From NCBI RefSeq assembly GCF_040719145.1, contig NZ_JBFDUZ010000001.1, positions 1,054,001-1,118,000 of the forward strand: DNA of 64,000 nucleotides, in the 5' to 3' direction. Shown here in pieces: positions 52,535 through 61,131 of this stretch. The DNA comes from Paenibacillus sp. JQZ6Y-1 (GTDB lineage Bacteria > Bacillota > Bacilli > Paenibacillales > Paenibacillaceae). Position numbers and translations under genes: made by a program. How positions within the stretch are numbered: position 1 is the first letter of the stretch; each line of letters opens with the position of its first letter. Below the pieces are notes generated by a model. That model worked only from the letters and a program-made list of their open reading frames with translations. It made no database searches and was not told where the DNA came from.

Positions 52535-52710
52535 AATTCAAGACTTCATTTTAAAATATGGAAGTGAAGGTAGTGGATGTGAATGAGGATGGAAATGGGA
52601 AAATCAAAATGATCCCTATGTAACCATCTCTCATACAGAAGCCAGCAGGTAATAAATAAAAGGAAATCTGAAGCAGCATCTCACAGGTACAAACCGAAGG
52701 GAGCAAATGT

Positions 52711-53706
52711 ATGCCCGTTGAAGCAATGATAAAACGGCGTCCGTTGGGCAAAACAGGATTGGAGCTGTCACCGCTCAGTCTGGGAGCCGCTCCGCTGGGT
52801 CAGGTATACGGTCATGTGGACGAGCAGCAGGGTGTAAGGATGGTCCATGAAGCGCTGGATCAAGGGATCAATCTGGTCGATACCTCGCCATATTATGGCA
52901 TTACCCGTTCGGAGCAAATGCTGGGACAGGCACTGCATGGTATCGCGCGTGATCGGTATGTATTGTGCACCAAGGCGGGTCGTTATGGTGATCAGGAATT
53001 TGACTTTTCCCATCAACGAATCCTACGCAGTGTGCATGAGAGTCTAGAGCGTCTGGGTACCGATTATGCGGATATTGTACTGCTGCACGATATTGAATTT
53101 GGCGACTTGCATACCGTGTTGGAAGAAGGTATTCCAGCGCTGCAACAGCTCAAGCAGGAAGGCATCATTCGCTATTATGGCGTATCGTGTCTGCCCCTTG
53201 ACGGATACCGAATGGTGCTGGAGCATACGGATTTGGATGTAATCCTATCGTACTGTCATTATACATTACATGATTCGACGCTAGCGCAATTGCTGCCGCT
53301 ATTGGAGCAGCGTGGTGTAGGTATAATGAATGCTGCTCCGCTATCGATGGGATTGCTGTCTGACAAAGGACCAGCATCGTGGCATCCCGCTTCGGAAACG
53401 GTACGTCGGTTATGTCAGCAGGCTGCTATACATTGTGCAGAACACGGTAGCAGTCTGCCTCAACTCGCTGTCCAGTATGCGCTATCCAATCCGCGACTGG
53501 CGACAACCATTGTAGGAACGGCAAGCTCCGAGGAATTGGCTGCCAATCTGGCATATGCTTCGCAGCCGCTAAATGAAGTGTTGCTAACAGAAGTGCTGGA
53601 ATTGCTGCGACCGATTCAAGGAGAGAGCTGGCCGACCGGGCATTGGACAGTAGATGTACTGAATGGCAATCGTTCGGTGAGCTGGAAGGGAAGCCCTTTT
53701 GATTAA
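52711..53706 (+). CDS. Aldo/keto reductase (L-galactose/L-fucose dehydrogenase-like)
   Basis: A 331-aa NAD(P)-dependent oxidoreductase of the AKR superfamily. The catalytic tetrad is visible: Asp57 (INLVDTSPYYG), Tyr62, Lys88 (LCTKAGRYG) and His126 (VLLHDIEF). Near the end, ATTIVGTASSEEL forms the cofactor-phosphate loop. The overall pattern resembles the L-galactose/D-threo-aldose 1-dehydrogenase group that oxidises aldoses to lactones. That would suit the SMP-30 type lactonase at 58.8 kb. GAAGGGAG lies before the ATG. It follows uxaA after a 176-nt gap and ends at a strong bidirectional terminator. Confidence 0.85.
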   Translation: MPVEAMIKRRPLGKTGLELSPLSLGAAPLGQVYGHVDEQQGVRMVHEALDQGINLVDTSPYYGITRSEQMLGQALHGIARDRYVLCTKAGRYGDQEFDFSHQRILRSVHESLERLGTDYADIVLLHDIEFGDLHTVLEEGIPALQQLKQEGIIRYYGVSCLPLDGYRMVLEHTDLDVILSYCHYTLHDSTLAQLLPLLEQRGVGIMNAAPLSMGLLSDKGPASWHPASETVRRLCQQAAIHCAEHGSSLPQLAVQYALSNPRLATTIVGTASSEELAANLAYASQPLNEVLLTEVLELLRPIQGESWPTGHWTVDVLNGNRSVSWKGSPFD

Positions 53707-53803
53707 TAAGGCATACGAGGATATATCAGATATGAGAATACGGCACTCGACATCATTTTGATAAATGTCACGAAATCATGGTTTATTTGAGCAAATTCGA
53801 CAA

Positions 53804-53853
53804 AAATAGCGATACGTAAAATGTGTTTTTCTACATTTACGTATCGCTATTTT
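53804..53853. terminator. Bidirectional terminator
   Basis: AATAGCGATACGTAAA and TGT pair with ACA and TTTACGTATCGCTATT around a T-rich loop, between the converging aldo/keto reductase and beta-galactosidase genes. Confidence 0.9.
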
Positions 53854-53884
53854 CATGTTACAATATGGATAGTGATGTATGGCA

Positions 53885-55912
53885 TTATTTTACAGCTAAA
53901 ATCACTGTTCCGTGACCCAGGATTTCAATGGAGGAATCCACCGGCTGATCATCCAACATATTGACGGTTGTTGTGGAGTTTAGCTCCACGGTGGCCGCTT
54001 CGGCGTTGTGATTCAGCAAGAACAGGAACGCTTGACCATCCTTGATCCGACGACCGGCTTCTACACCCGCTGGCGTATCCAATACCGGCTGGATCTGCTT
54101 CTGTTCTGACAGATGCTCCATCAGACCAGCGATGAATGATTCTTCACCATCAGAAGCGATATACCATGCTTCACCCCGACCGAATGTGTTACGCGTCAGC
54201 ACTGGCATGCCTTTGTAAAAGTCATCGCCGTATTCTGCCAGCACCTCGGCACCTTCTGTATGCAGCAGATCGCACAGCATGCCGCAGGAATAGCTACCTT
54301 GCAGCGAACCGAGCTGATCCTTGAGTACGATGGAGTTGTGCATTGTTGGCAGAAGCGCATCAATCTCTTCGACCCAGATGCCCAGCAGCTTGCGTAGCTC
54401 GCCCGGATAGCCGCCGAGTGTCACGAGATCATTCTCGTTGACAATCCCGCTAAAGAAGGTGGTGACGAAGGTGCCGCCCTGTTCCGTAAAATGCTCCAGC
54501 TTGGCTGCAAGGCCCGGCTTGACCATATACAGTACAGGCGCGATGACCAGTTCATAATGGCTCAGATCGGCATCAACGCCGACGATATCCACCTGCACAT
54601 TGCGGTCGTAAAACGCTTTATAATACTTATGAATCTGCTCGACGTAGTTCAGGGCAACGGTCGGCCCGCTGGACTTCTCAACCGCCCACCAGTTTTCCCA
54701 GTCGAACAGAATCGCTACTTTGGCTTCGATACGCGAATCCAGCAGCTGTTCACCGAGATGTTGCAGCTCGTGACCAAGTGAACTGGTTTCACGAAACACG
54801 CGAGTATTGCCATGCCCGACGTGCTCGATCACAGCGCCGTGGAATTTCTCGCATGCTCCAACCGAGCGACGCAGCTGGAAGAACATGACTGTATCGGCGC
54901 CGTGGGCAACCGCCTGATAACTCCACAGTCGCATGACGCCCGGACGCTTGAGTGAGTTATACGGCTGCCAGTTTTGCTGGCTTGGCGTCTGCTCCATCAG
55001 CATGAATGGCTCACCGTTCTTGATGCCGCGCATCAGATCATGAGCGAGTGCGGTAAAGCTAATAGGCGTTTTCAGACCCGGATAGTTATCCCAAGAGACG
55101 ATGTCCATATACTTAGCCCATTTGAAATAATCCAGCGGCTTGTAAAAGCCCATCAGGTTCGTTGTAATGAGCGCATCTGGAATAGCGGAGCGGATAGCAT
55201 CGTATTCCAGACGGTAGCAGTCCAGCATACTGTCGGAATTGAAGCGAGCGTAATCAAGCGAAATACCTTGAAAGCTGGAATTGTTATCACCCCATTCCTC
55301 ACTGCGATTGTCCGGTACAACGATCTCGTCCCAATCGTAAAAGGTATGACCCCAGAAGCCGGTATTCCATGCTTGGTTGACGGCTTCAATCGTCCCGTAG
55401 CGCTGCTTCAGCCAGACGCGAAATGCCTTTTCGCAATTGTCGCAATAGCATTCGCCGCCATACTCGTTGGAAATATGCCAGACGATAACTGCCGGATGCT
55501 CACGGTAGCGCTCTGCTAGACGGCGAGCAATCTCCGTCGAATAGGTACGATACGTCGGGCTATTCGGACAGGAATTATGGCGTCCGCCGAATTTACGCTT
55601 GCGTCCATCCTTATCGGTACGCAGAATATCGGGATAACGAGTCGCCATCCATGCCGGATGCGCACCAGTGCTTGTTGCCAGACAGGTGAAGATACCGTTT
55701 TCATAAAGGCTGTTGATCATATCGTCCAGCCATTCAAACTGGTATGTAAGCTCATCTGGCTGATTGCGCGCCCATGAAAACACGTTTAAAGTTGCAATGT
55801 CGATTCCGGCCTGTTGAAACAGCTCCAGATCTTCAAGATGAGTCTGGTGATCCCATTGTTCGGGATTGTAGTCGCCGCCATAAAAGATTTTGGGAAGTTT
55901 GCTGCTGATCAA
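53885..55912 (-). CDS. Beta-galactosidase, glycoside hydrolase family 42
   Basis: A 675-aa intracellular enzyme (no signal peptide) that releases galactose from beta-galactosides, often galacto-oligosaccharides from pectic galactan. The start FYGGDYNPEQWD is typical. The acid/base is Glu150 in VWHISNEYGG and the nucleophile Glu307 in FMLMEQTPS. The zinc-binding Cys group GECYCDNC follows the acid/base. The trimerisation domain and small C-terminal beta domain are complete. TTG start at 55912 with AAGGAG 8 nt upstream; the in-frame GTG at 55921 overlaps that site. Divergent from an AraC regulator, which probably activates it. Confidence 0.95.
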   Translation of the reverse strand: MISSKLPKIFYGGDYNPEQWDHQTHLEDLELFQQAGIDIATLNVFSWARNQPDELTYQFEWLDDMINSLYENGIFTCLATSTGAHPAWMATRYPDILRTDKDGRKRKFGGRHNSCPNSPTYRTYSTEIARRLAERYREHPAVIVWHISNEYGGECYCDNCEKAFRVWLKQRYGTIEAVNQAWNTGFWGHTFYDWDEIVVPDNRSEEWGDNNSSFQGISLDYARFNSDSMLDCYRLEYDAIRSAIPDALITTNLMGFYKPLDYFKWAKYMDIVSWDNYPGLKTPISFTALAHDLMRGIKNGEPFMLMEQTPSQQNWQPYNSLKRPGVMRLWSYQAVAHGADTVMFFQLRRSVGACEKFHGAVIEHVGHGNTRVFRETSSLGHELQHLGEQLLDSRIEAKVAILFDWENWWAVEKSSGPTVALNYVEQIHKYYKAFYDRNVQVDIVGVDADLSHYELVIAPVLYMVKPGLAAKLEHFTEQGGTFVTTFFSGIVNENDLVTLGGYPGELRKLLGIWVEEIDALLPTMHNSIVLKDQLGSLQGSYSCGMLCDLLHTEGAEVLAEYGDDFYKGMPVLTRNTFGRGEAWYIASDGEESFIAGLMEHLSEQKQIQPVLDTPAGVEAGRRIKDGQAFLFLLNHNAEAATVELNSTTTVNMLDDQPVDSSIEILGHGTVILAVK

Positions 55913-56024
55913 TGTTGTCACTCCTTGTATAAGAATAATTCTATGTTAAACCATAACAAAACCTTGTAAAATATAAGATAATGCTTCTCTGATATAAAAA
56001 TACGGATATAGGATGTGAATGATC

Positions 56025-56858
56025 ATGTACGTTACCAATCCACATCGCCGCTTTTTTAGCGAGCTGAAGGACCTGCAACTGCCGATTCATATGGAGAGCA
56101 TTGGGGAGAATACCGATCAAGAAGCGATTGATCGTCCAGACGGGTATCCGTGCTATCATTGGCTGCAAACGGTACGTGGCGAAGGTGAATTTACATTCGG
56201 TGGTGCACGCTACAATGTCAGAGCTGGTTCCGGGGTATTGCTTGCTCCGCGCGACGCACACAGCTATCGTCCGATTAGTGGGATTTGGGAGACGACGTAT
56301 GTGACATTCGGTGGTCCACAATCGCTGGCGCTGCTCTCTACATTTGGTTTGTCCCATTCTGCCTATTACGAGTGGGATCGGGATTGCGAACTCGAATTCT
56401 TTGCTGGCAATCTGCTGGGTGAGATTCGTAGCAATCGCGATTTGTCTGGCTTGGATACCAGTGCCGATTTATATCGCTTTCTGACACTGCTCAAAAAACA
56501 TGGTCGTGTGAACAATCTGCCATCGCTATCGCATACTGTAGAGCGTCTGGCACCGTTAATGAGCTTTATGGAAGCCCATTATGATGATCCGAATATCGGT
56601 CTAGAGGATATGGCGCTTCAGGTTGGAGTCAGTGCACGTCATCTGAATACTTTATTCCGTCAAACATTCGGCATGACGGCATATGCCTATTTTATTCTGT
56701 TGCGCCTGCGCAAAGCGAAAGAACTGATGACCCTGTATCCACGTATGACGATTAAAGAAGTATCCGGTCAGGTTGGATTCCGCGATTCCAGTCACTTTGT
56801 CGCTACATTCCGTCGTCTGGAAGGCGTAACACCAGAGCAGTTCCGCAATCTGTATTGA
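56025..56858 (+). CDS. AraC-family transcriptional regulator with cupin sensor domain
   Basis: A 277-aa regulator. Residues 1-150 form an AraC-type cupin sugar-binding domain (GYPCYHWLQTVRGEGEFTFGG, RAGSGVLLAPRDAHSYRP). Residues 175-277 hold two helix-turn-helix motifs: LEDMALQVGVSARHLNTLFRQTFGMTAYAYF and IKEVSGQVGFRDSSHFVATFRRLEGVTPEQFR. A GGATGTGA site fits the ATG at 56025 better than the one at 56019. It is divergent from the GH42 gene, with a 112-nt shared control region, so it likely activates that gene in response to a galactoside. It may also control the esterase-lactonase genes downstream. Confidence 0.9.
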   Translation: MYVTNPHRRFFSELKDLQLPIHMESIGENTDQEAIDRPDGYPCYHWLQTVRGEGEFTFGGARYNVRAGSGVLLAPRDAHSYRPISGIWETTYVTFGGPQSLALLSTFGLSHSAYYEWDRDCELEFFAGNLLGEIRSNRDLSGLDTSADLYRFLTLLKKHGRVNNLPSLSHTVERLAPLMSFMEAHYDDPNIGLEDMALQVGVSARHLNTLFRQTFGMTAYAYFILLRLRKAKELMTLYPRMTIKEVSGQVGFRDSSHFVATFRRLEGVTPEQFRNLY

Positions 56859-57046
56859 TCGCTGCGGCTTTTGTTTGATCCATCAGAGGAATCCATTCTG
56901 TGGACGTGATGAGATAAAATCAATCATCAAATGAATATAGGTACCGCATCAGGAGCAGGAACAGAATGGTAGGGAGTCAGCTAACAATTGTGTCCAAAAC
57001 GATTCCGGTGTGTACCTGCTGTTATCCGTCTTCTGTACATTTAGGA

Positions 57047-57088
57047 TTGAATCCATTCTCTAAAGCGCTTACAATGTAAACGTTTGGA
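57047..57088 (+). promoter_or_regulatory. Promoter with overlapping cre-like sites
   Basis: TTGAAT (57047-57052), a 17-nt spacer and TACAAT (57070-57075). CTAAAGCGCTTACA (57060-57073) overlaps the -10 and matches a CcpA cre site except at its first two bases. TGTAAACGTTTGGA (57075-57088), directly after it, is a second cre-like half. Carbon catabolite repression of the esterase genes is likely. Confidence 0.6.
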
Positions 57089-57098
57089 GAATACGGCT

Positions 57099-57120
57099 GC
57101 CCCGGCTCCTATGTCGGGGC
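57099..57120 (+). promoter_or_regulatory. GC-rich leader hairpin
   Basis: GCCCCG pairs with CGGGGC around a 10-nt loop in the leader of the esterase gene, followed by TTGTCT. It could be a weak terminator or attenuator. Confidence 0.4.
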
Positions 57121-57155
57121 TTGTCTAGTTGCATAGAATGGAGGCTATACATACG

Positions 57156-57932
57156 ATGGAGAACATTTGGATTCACGATTCATCTGTTGTGGATGATCAG
57201 GGAGAACGTCCGTATTTGCAGCCGTATCTGGTGCCAGATGCTCGCAGTGCGGTCATTGTGCTGCCCGGTGGCGGGTATGAATGTCGTGCAGATCATGAAG
57301 GTGGACCGGTAGCAGAATGGCTGAATGCCAATCATATCTCAGCCTTTGTACTGCAATATCGGTTATCTCCGCGACACCGTCGTACCCCGCTAGAAGACGG
57401 GCAAGCAGCGATTCGCCATGTACGTGCCAATGCTGCTGAATATGGGATTGATCCATCACGTATCGGGATTCTGGGCTTTTCCGCAGGTGGTCATTTGGCA
57501 GCGATGACAGGCACTGTATTTACGAAGCAGGAGACCAAGCTACTGAATAGTCTGCATCGTGAGGTCAGTTCGCGCCCCGATCTGATGATCCTGTGCTATC
57601 CCGTTATTACGATGAATGACTACGGTCATGAAGGCTCGCGGTTATCGCTGATTGGTCCCGATGCGCCGATAGAGATCGTTACTGGTGCCAGTGCGGAGCA
57701 GCAGGTGACGTCGCTGACACCACCGACCTTTATATGGCACACATCCGACGATGATCTGGTGCCTGTCCAAAACAGTCTACGGATGGCGCTGGCATTGGAG
57801 GAGCATGGAGTTCCGTTTGAGCTGCATGTGTATGAGCATGGTGGTCATGGTGCAGGACTGGCGCTTGATCATCCGGTCATGGGCGATTGGACAGAGCGCT
57901 GTATTGCTTGGCTGCATCGTCAGGGCTGGTAA
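57156..57932 (+). CDS. Alpha/beta hydrolase, acetyl-esterase type
   Basis: A 258-aa cytosolic esterase. The oxyanion loop is VLPGGGYECRADHEGGPVAEWL, the nucleophile elbow GFSAGGHLAA (Ser near 120), the acid is probably an Asp in WHTSDDDLVPVQNS, and the His is in YEHGGHGAG. This set resembles acetyl xylan or pectin acetylesterases of the Axe/BD-FAE type. The start is the ATG at 57156, with GGAGG 11 nt upstream. It begins a run of three genes (this esterase, an SGNH esterase, an SMP-30 lactonase) with a cre-like promoter, consistent with removal of acetyl groups from plant sugars. Confidence 0.85.
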   Translation: MENIWIHDSSVVDDQGERPYLQPYLVPDARSAVIVLPGGGYECRADHEGGPVAEWLNANHISAFVLQYRLSPRHRRTPLEDGQAAIRHVRANAAEYGIDPSRIGILGFSAGGHLAAMTGTVFTKQETKLLNSLHREVSSRPDLMILCYPVITMNDYGHEGSRLSLIGPDAPIEIVTGASAEQQVTSLTPPTFIWHTSDDDLVPVQNSLRMALALEEHGVPFELHVYEHGGHGAGLALDHPVMGDWTERCIAWLHRQGW

Positions 57933-58067
57933 GACAACGTACGCTTGATTATAGGGTTTCCTTTTTTTGTAATGAAATACGTACATTACCTCTATGTATG
58001 ATCTTTCGATCATCTAGACAAACTGCTTCGTCTGGAAGCAGTTCTATATGTAAAGGAGCTGGAAGAG

Positions 58068-58727
58068 ATGAAAATCGAGAAAAATGACGTACTGTTAATG
58101 ATTGGTGATTCTGTCACGGACTGCGGACGTGCTCGTCCAGTAGGCGAGCATTGGGCGATTGGAGATGGCTATGTCGCTCTGGTAGAGGCACTGCTGCTAG
58201 CAGCATACCCAGAATATAATCTGCGAGTGCTAAATACCGGAACAAGCGGGGACCGTGTACGCGATCTCGAAGCACGCTGGCAAGAAGACGTGTTTGCGCA
58301 TTCCCCAGACTGGGTATCCATTATGATTGGTATTAACGATGTATGGCGTCAGTTTGACCGTCCTGCGAATCCGTCAGAGCATGTATATTTGGAAGAATAC
58401 GAGCAGACACTGCGCAGACTAGTCGAACAGACCATACCCAAAGTTAAAGGCTTGGTATTGCTGACTCCATACTATCTGAGCACAACAGTAGAAGACCCGA
58501 TGCGCGCCACCATGGATGTCTACGGTGAGGCTGTGAAACGTATTGGTGCGGAAGCTGGTGTACCGGTTGTGGATACGCAGGCTGCCTTTGATGCGGTTGG
58601 TCAGCATATCTACCCTGCCTCTTTATCACATGGTTGGGATCATGTACACCCGAATACCAAAGGTCATATGATTTTGGCGCGCGCCTTTTTGAAAGCTGTC
58701 GATTACGATTGGAGCCGCGGTCAATAA
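58068..58727 (+). CDS. SGNH/GDSL-family esterase
   Basis: A 219-aa intracellular hydrolase. Block I is MIGDSVTDCG (nucleophile Ser15), block II the conserved Gly of NTGTSGDRV, block III MIGINDVW with Asn, and block V WDHVHPNTKG with Asp and His. The pattern suits rhamnogalacturonan or carbohydrate acetylesterases. AAAGGAGCTGG precedes the ATG. A small hairpin (AACTGCTTC/GAAGCAGTT, 58021-58043) lies between the preceding esterase and this gene. Likely works with the preceding alpha/beta hydrolase on acetylated oligosaccharides. Confidence 0.88.
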   Translation: MKIEKNDVLLMIGDSVTDCGRARPVGEHWAIGDGYVALVEALLLAAYPEYNLRVLNTGTSGDRVRDLEARWQEDVFAHSPDWVSIMIGINDVWRQFDRPANPSEHVYLEEYEQTLRRLVEQTIPKVKGLVLLTPYYLSTTVEDPMRATMDVYGEAVKRIGAEAGVPVVDTQAAFDAVGQHIYPASLSHGWDHVHPNTKGHMILARAFLKAVDYDWSRGQ

Positions 58728-58844
58728 TACGTGCGCTATATCGCGCACCATACAGCGTATCGTTCAACATGCGTTGTTCGAATAGTACAATGCTCTCATG
58801 TACTGTCCATAATATCATCCTATATACGGTCAAGGAGGAATGGC

Positions 58845-59741
58845 ATGAAGACATATCAAGCGGAACTTGTACTGGATGCACGCGCCAAGTTGGGCGAGGG
58901 TCCATCATGGGATGCCCAGAGCGGCAAGCTGCTATGGGTCGATATTGAAGGCTTTATTTTGCATCAATACGATCCTGCTACGGGTCATGACGATGTACTG
59001 GAAGTAGGAGAACATATCGGTGCAGTGGTGCCGTATATCCCCGGTGAAGTCATTGCTGCCTTGGAAAGCGGATTGTACCGGATTGAGCTGGCTTCTGGCA
59101 CCAAAACGCTAATCCATGATCCAGAGGAGGGGCGCCCCGGCAATCGCTTTAACGATGGCAAATGCGATCCAGTCGGTCGACTGCTGGCAGGCACAATGAG
59201 TTTACAGGGTGAGGAAAAGCAGGGAGCCTTCTATAGTATGGATCAGCAGGGTAATGTGCGTCTGCTGCTGGATGAGGTGTCCACTTCCAACGGATTAGCA
59301 TGGAGCAGTGATGGTCGTACGCTGTATTATATCGATACGCCTACATTGACAATCACCGCATTTGACTATGATCTGGATACAGGTGATATTGCCGATGGTC
59401 GTGCCGTTGTAAAGCTGGATGATAGTGATGGCTATCCCGATGGTATGACGATTGATGCCGAAGGAATGTTATGGGTAGCGCGTTGGGGTGGCAATCAAGT
59501 CACACGCGTGAACCCATCCAGTGGTGAGATTATTGGCAAAGTGGAGGTGCCTGCTTCCTCTGTGACATCGTGTGTATTTGGCGGACCTGATCTGGATACA
59601 CTGTATATTACGACCGCACGAGGAGACGGTAATGCTGACGAGCCGCATGCTGGTAGTTTGTTCCAAGTGAAGCCCGATGTGAGAGGTACTGCAACGATCG
59701 CATACAATCTCGGTCAAGAGGCATCTTGGAGAGATCAGTAG
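58845..59741 (+). CDS. SMP-30/gluconolactonase-family lactonase
   Basis: A 298-aa six-bladed beta-propeller enzyme that hydrolyses sugar lactones with a bound divalent metal. The expected metal ligands lie in LGEGPSWD (Glu), TSNGLAW (Asn) and YPDGMTID (Asp), and the RFNDGKCDPVGRLLAGTM strand is typical. AAGGAGG precedes the ATG at 58845; the longer frame to 58731 lacks a site. Sugar lactones could come from the aldo/keto reductase at 52.7 kb. Third gene in the esterase run. Exact sugar unknown. Confidence 0.9.
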   Translation: MKTYQAELVLDARAKLGEGPSWDAQSGKLLWVDIEGFILHQYDPATGHDDVLEVGEHIGAVVPYIPGEVIAALESGLYRIELASGTKTLIHDPEEGRPGNRFNDGKCDPVGRLLAGTMSLQGEEKQGAFYSMDQQGNVRLLLDEVSTSNGLAWSSDGRTLYYIDTPTLTITAFDYDLDTGDIADGRAVVKLDDSDGYPDGMTIDAEGMLWVARWGGNQVTRVNPSSGEIIGKVEVPASSVTSCVFGGPDLDTLYITTARGDGNADEPHAGSLFQVKPDVRGTATIAYNLGQEASWRDQ

Positions 59742-59870
59742 TCTATACCATGTACATGTAACTGTATGGTTTTTGAACCGAACGAAGATGAAGACAGGTA
59801 GGGATAAAATATTCACTGTATTCCTCTCTGATCTATGTTTATCGTTTTCGCATAGCTGTGCATGAATCGA

Positions 59871-59901
59871 GACCGTAGCCCCAATGTTGGGAGCTGCGGT
59901 C
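59871..59901 (+). terminator. Hairpin after the lactonase gene
   Basis: GACCGTAGC pairs with GCTGCGGTC, with an inner CCAA/TTGG. The T tract is poor (TCTTCGT), so termination strength is uncertain. Confidence 0.5.
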
Positions 59902-60016
59902 TTCGTATGTTACGGTAGTACCACTCAATATGAGGAAGCTGATATAATACACGATAGTGGTATAAATAAGCAGTAGACAAGCGAACCTACATATGCAAAG
60001 GAGGGGATGATCACTG

Positions 60017-60448
60017 ATGATGTTTACAATTGAAGAATGTGAGCAAGCATTGACCGAACATGATCTGGATACGCTGGAGCAGCAGCTTGGAAAGGTATTT
60101 CCGCCTGCTTACCGTCAGCACGTTTTGCAATATAACGGTGGATATTTATCGTACGAATGGATGGAGCGGGGACAGCTTGGCTTTGGTGGCTTTAACGAAA
60201 TTCGATATGGGGAATTACCAGCCGAACAATTGTATGCTGATCTATTGAAGTGTTTTCCAGAGCTAGAGTATTTGTTTCCATTTGCATATGATCAGGGAGG
60301 GGATTGCTTTTTGATCTCTCTACGGGATGGCTCGGATTATGGTGAGATTTATATTTGGATGATGGATGAAAAGGAGTTGGTACCAGTTGCTGATTCATTT
60401 GAGCACTTCTGGTGGCGATTGCAGACGGAAATTGATGAATCCGAATAA
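60017..60448 (+). CDS. SUKH (SMI1/KNR4) immunity-like protein, copy 1
   Basis: A 143-aa acidic protein: MMFTIEECEQALTEHDL, LEQQLGKVFPPAYRQHVLQYNGGYLS, then FNEIRYGELPAEQLYADL, LFPFAYDQGGDCFLISLRDG and DYGEIYIWMMDEK. The L-P-x-x-Y/Y-R-x-x-L-x-x-N-G-G core and the PFA-x-D-x-x-G strand are SUKH hallmarks. Family members in bacteria often neutralise polymorphic nuclease or other toxins. AAGGAGGGG precedes the first ATG; the second ATG could also be used. First of three tandem paralogs. By my count it differs from copy 2 at about 18 and from copy 3 at about 16 positions. Confidence 0.8.
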   Translation: MMFTIEECEQALTEHDLDTLEQQLGKVFPPAYRQHVLQYNGGYLSYEWMERGQLGFGGFNEIRYGELPAEQLYADLLKCFPELEYLFPFAYDQGGDCFLISLRDGSDYGEIYIWMMDEKELVPVADSFEHFWWRLQTEIDESE

Positions 60449-60463
60449 AGAAAAGAAAGATGG

Positions 60464-60548
60464 ATGCGTACACATGTTCATGAAGGCAAAAAATCGGTGT
60501 TTTTTGGCGATAGTATTCCATTAGGGTATGGGCTTCAAGCGGGAGAGC
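60464..60548 (+). pseudogene. Remnant of the 5' end of the SGNH hydrolase gene
   Basis: Directly after SUKH copy 1 the first 28 codons of the downstream SGNH gene reappear in degenerate form. The remnant encodes EGKKSVFFGDSIPLGYGLQA against QGKKAVFLGDSITFGYGLQA in the intact gene at 61581. The match stops at GCGGGAGAGC, where the upstream sequence of the next SUKH unit begins. The frame continues into a stop at about 60596. It marks the breakpoint of a tandem duplication. Confidence 0.85.
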
Positions 60549-60635
60549 ATAAGAAAGCTGATATAATACATGAGAGTGGTATAGATAAGCTGTAGATAAG
60601 CGAACTTACATAGGGAAAGGAGTGTATGATTACTG

Positions 60636-61067
60636 ATGATGTTTACAATTGAAGAATGTGAGCAAGCATTGACTGAACACGATCTGGATGCGCTGGAACA
60701 GCAGCTTGGAAAGGTATTTCCGCCCGCGTACCGTCAGCACGTTCTACAATATAATGGTGGGTATTTATCGGACGAATGGATGGAGCGGGAGCAGCTTTAT
60801 TTTGGCGGCTTTAATGCGATTCGCTATGGGAAATGGCCTGCTGAACAATTGTATGCTGATCTGCTGGAAGACTTCCCAGAGCTAATATATTTGTTTCCAT
60901 TTGCATATGATCAGGGAGGGAATTGCTTTTTGATCTCTCTACGGGAAGGCTCGGATTATGGTGAGATTTATGTTTGGATAATGGAAGAAAAGGAATTCGT
61001 GCCAGTTGCTGATTCATTTGAGCACTTCTGGTGGCGATTGAAGACGGAAATTGATGACTCTGAATAA
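60636..61067 (+). CDS. SUKH (SMI1/KNR4) immunity-like protein, copy 2
   Basis: A 143-aa paralog of copy 1, about 87% identical by eye. Changes gather in the middle (EQLYFGGFNAIRYGKWPAEQ, LEDFPELIYLF) and near the end (VWIMEEKEF), while the N-terminal helices and the final DSFEHFWWRL block are nearly invariant. AAAGGAG lies about 13 nt before the first ATG and the copy has its own upstream repeat. All conserved positions are intact, so it is probably functional. Divergent middle residues may reflect a different toxin partner (inference). Confidence 0.8.
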   Translation: MMFTIEECEQALTEHDLDALEQQLGKVFPPAYRQHVLQYNGGYLSDEWMEREQLYFGGFNAIRYGKWPAEQLYADLLEDFPELIYLFPFAYDQGGNCFLISLREGSDYGEIYVWIMEEKEFVPVADSFEHFWWRLKTEIDDSE

Positions 61068-61131
61068 AGAAAAGAGGAAACTGATATATAGATAAACGAA
61101 CCTACATAAGCAAAGGAGTGTATGATCACTG

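Noticed and set aside
52558-52623. A 21-codon frame containing DVNEDGNGKI, like a calcium-binding EF-hand loop
   Set aside because: It has no ribosome binding site, is very short and lies in a gap; chance or a relic is more likely.
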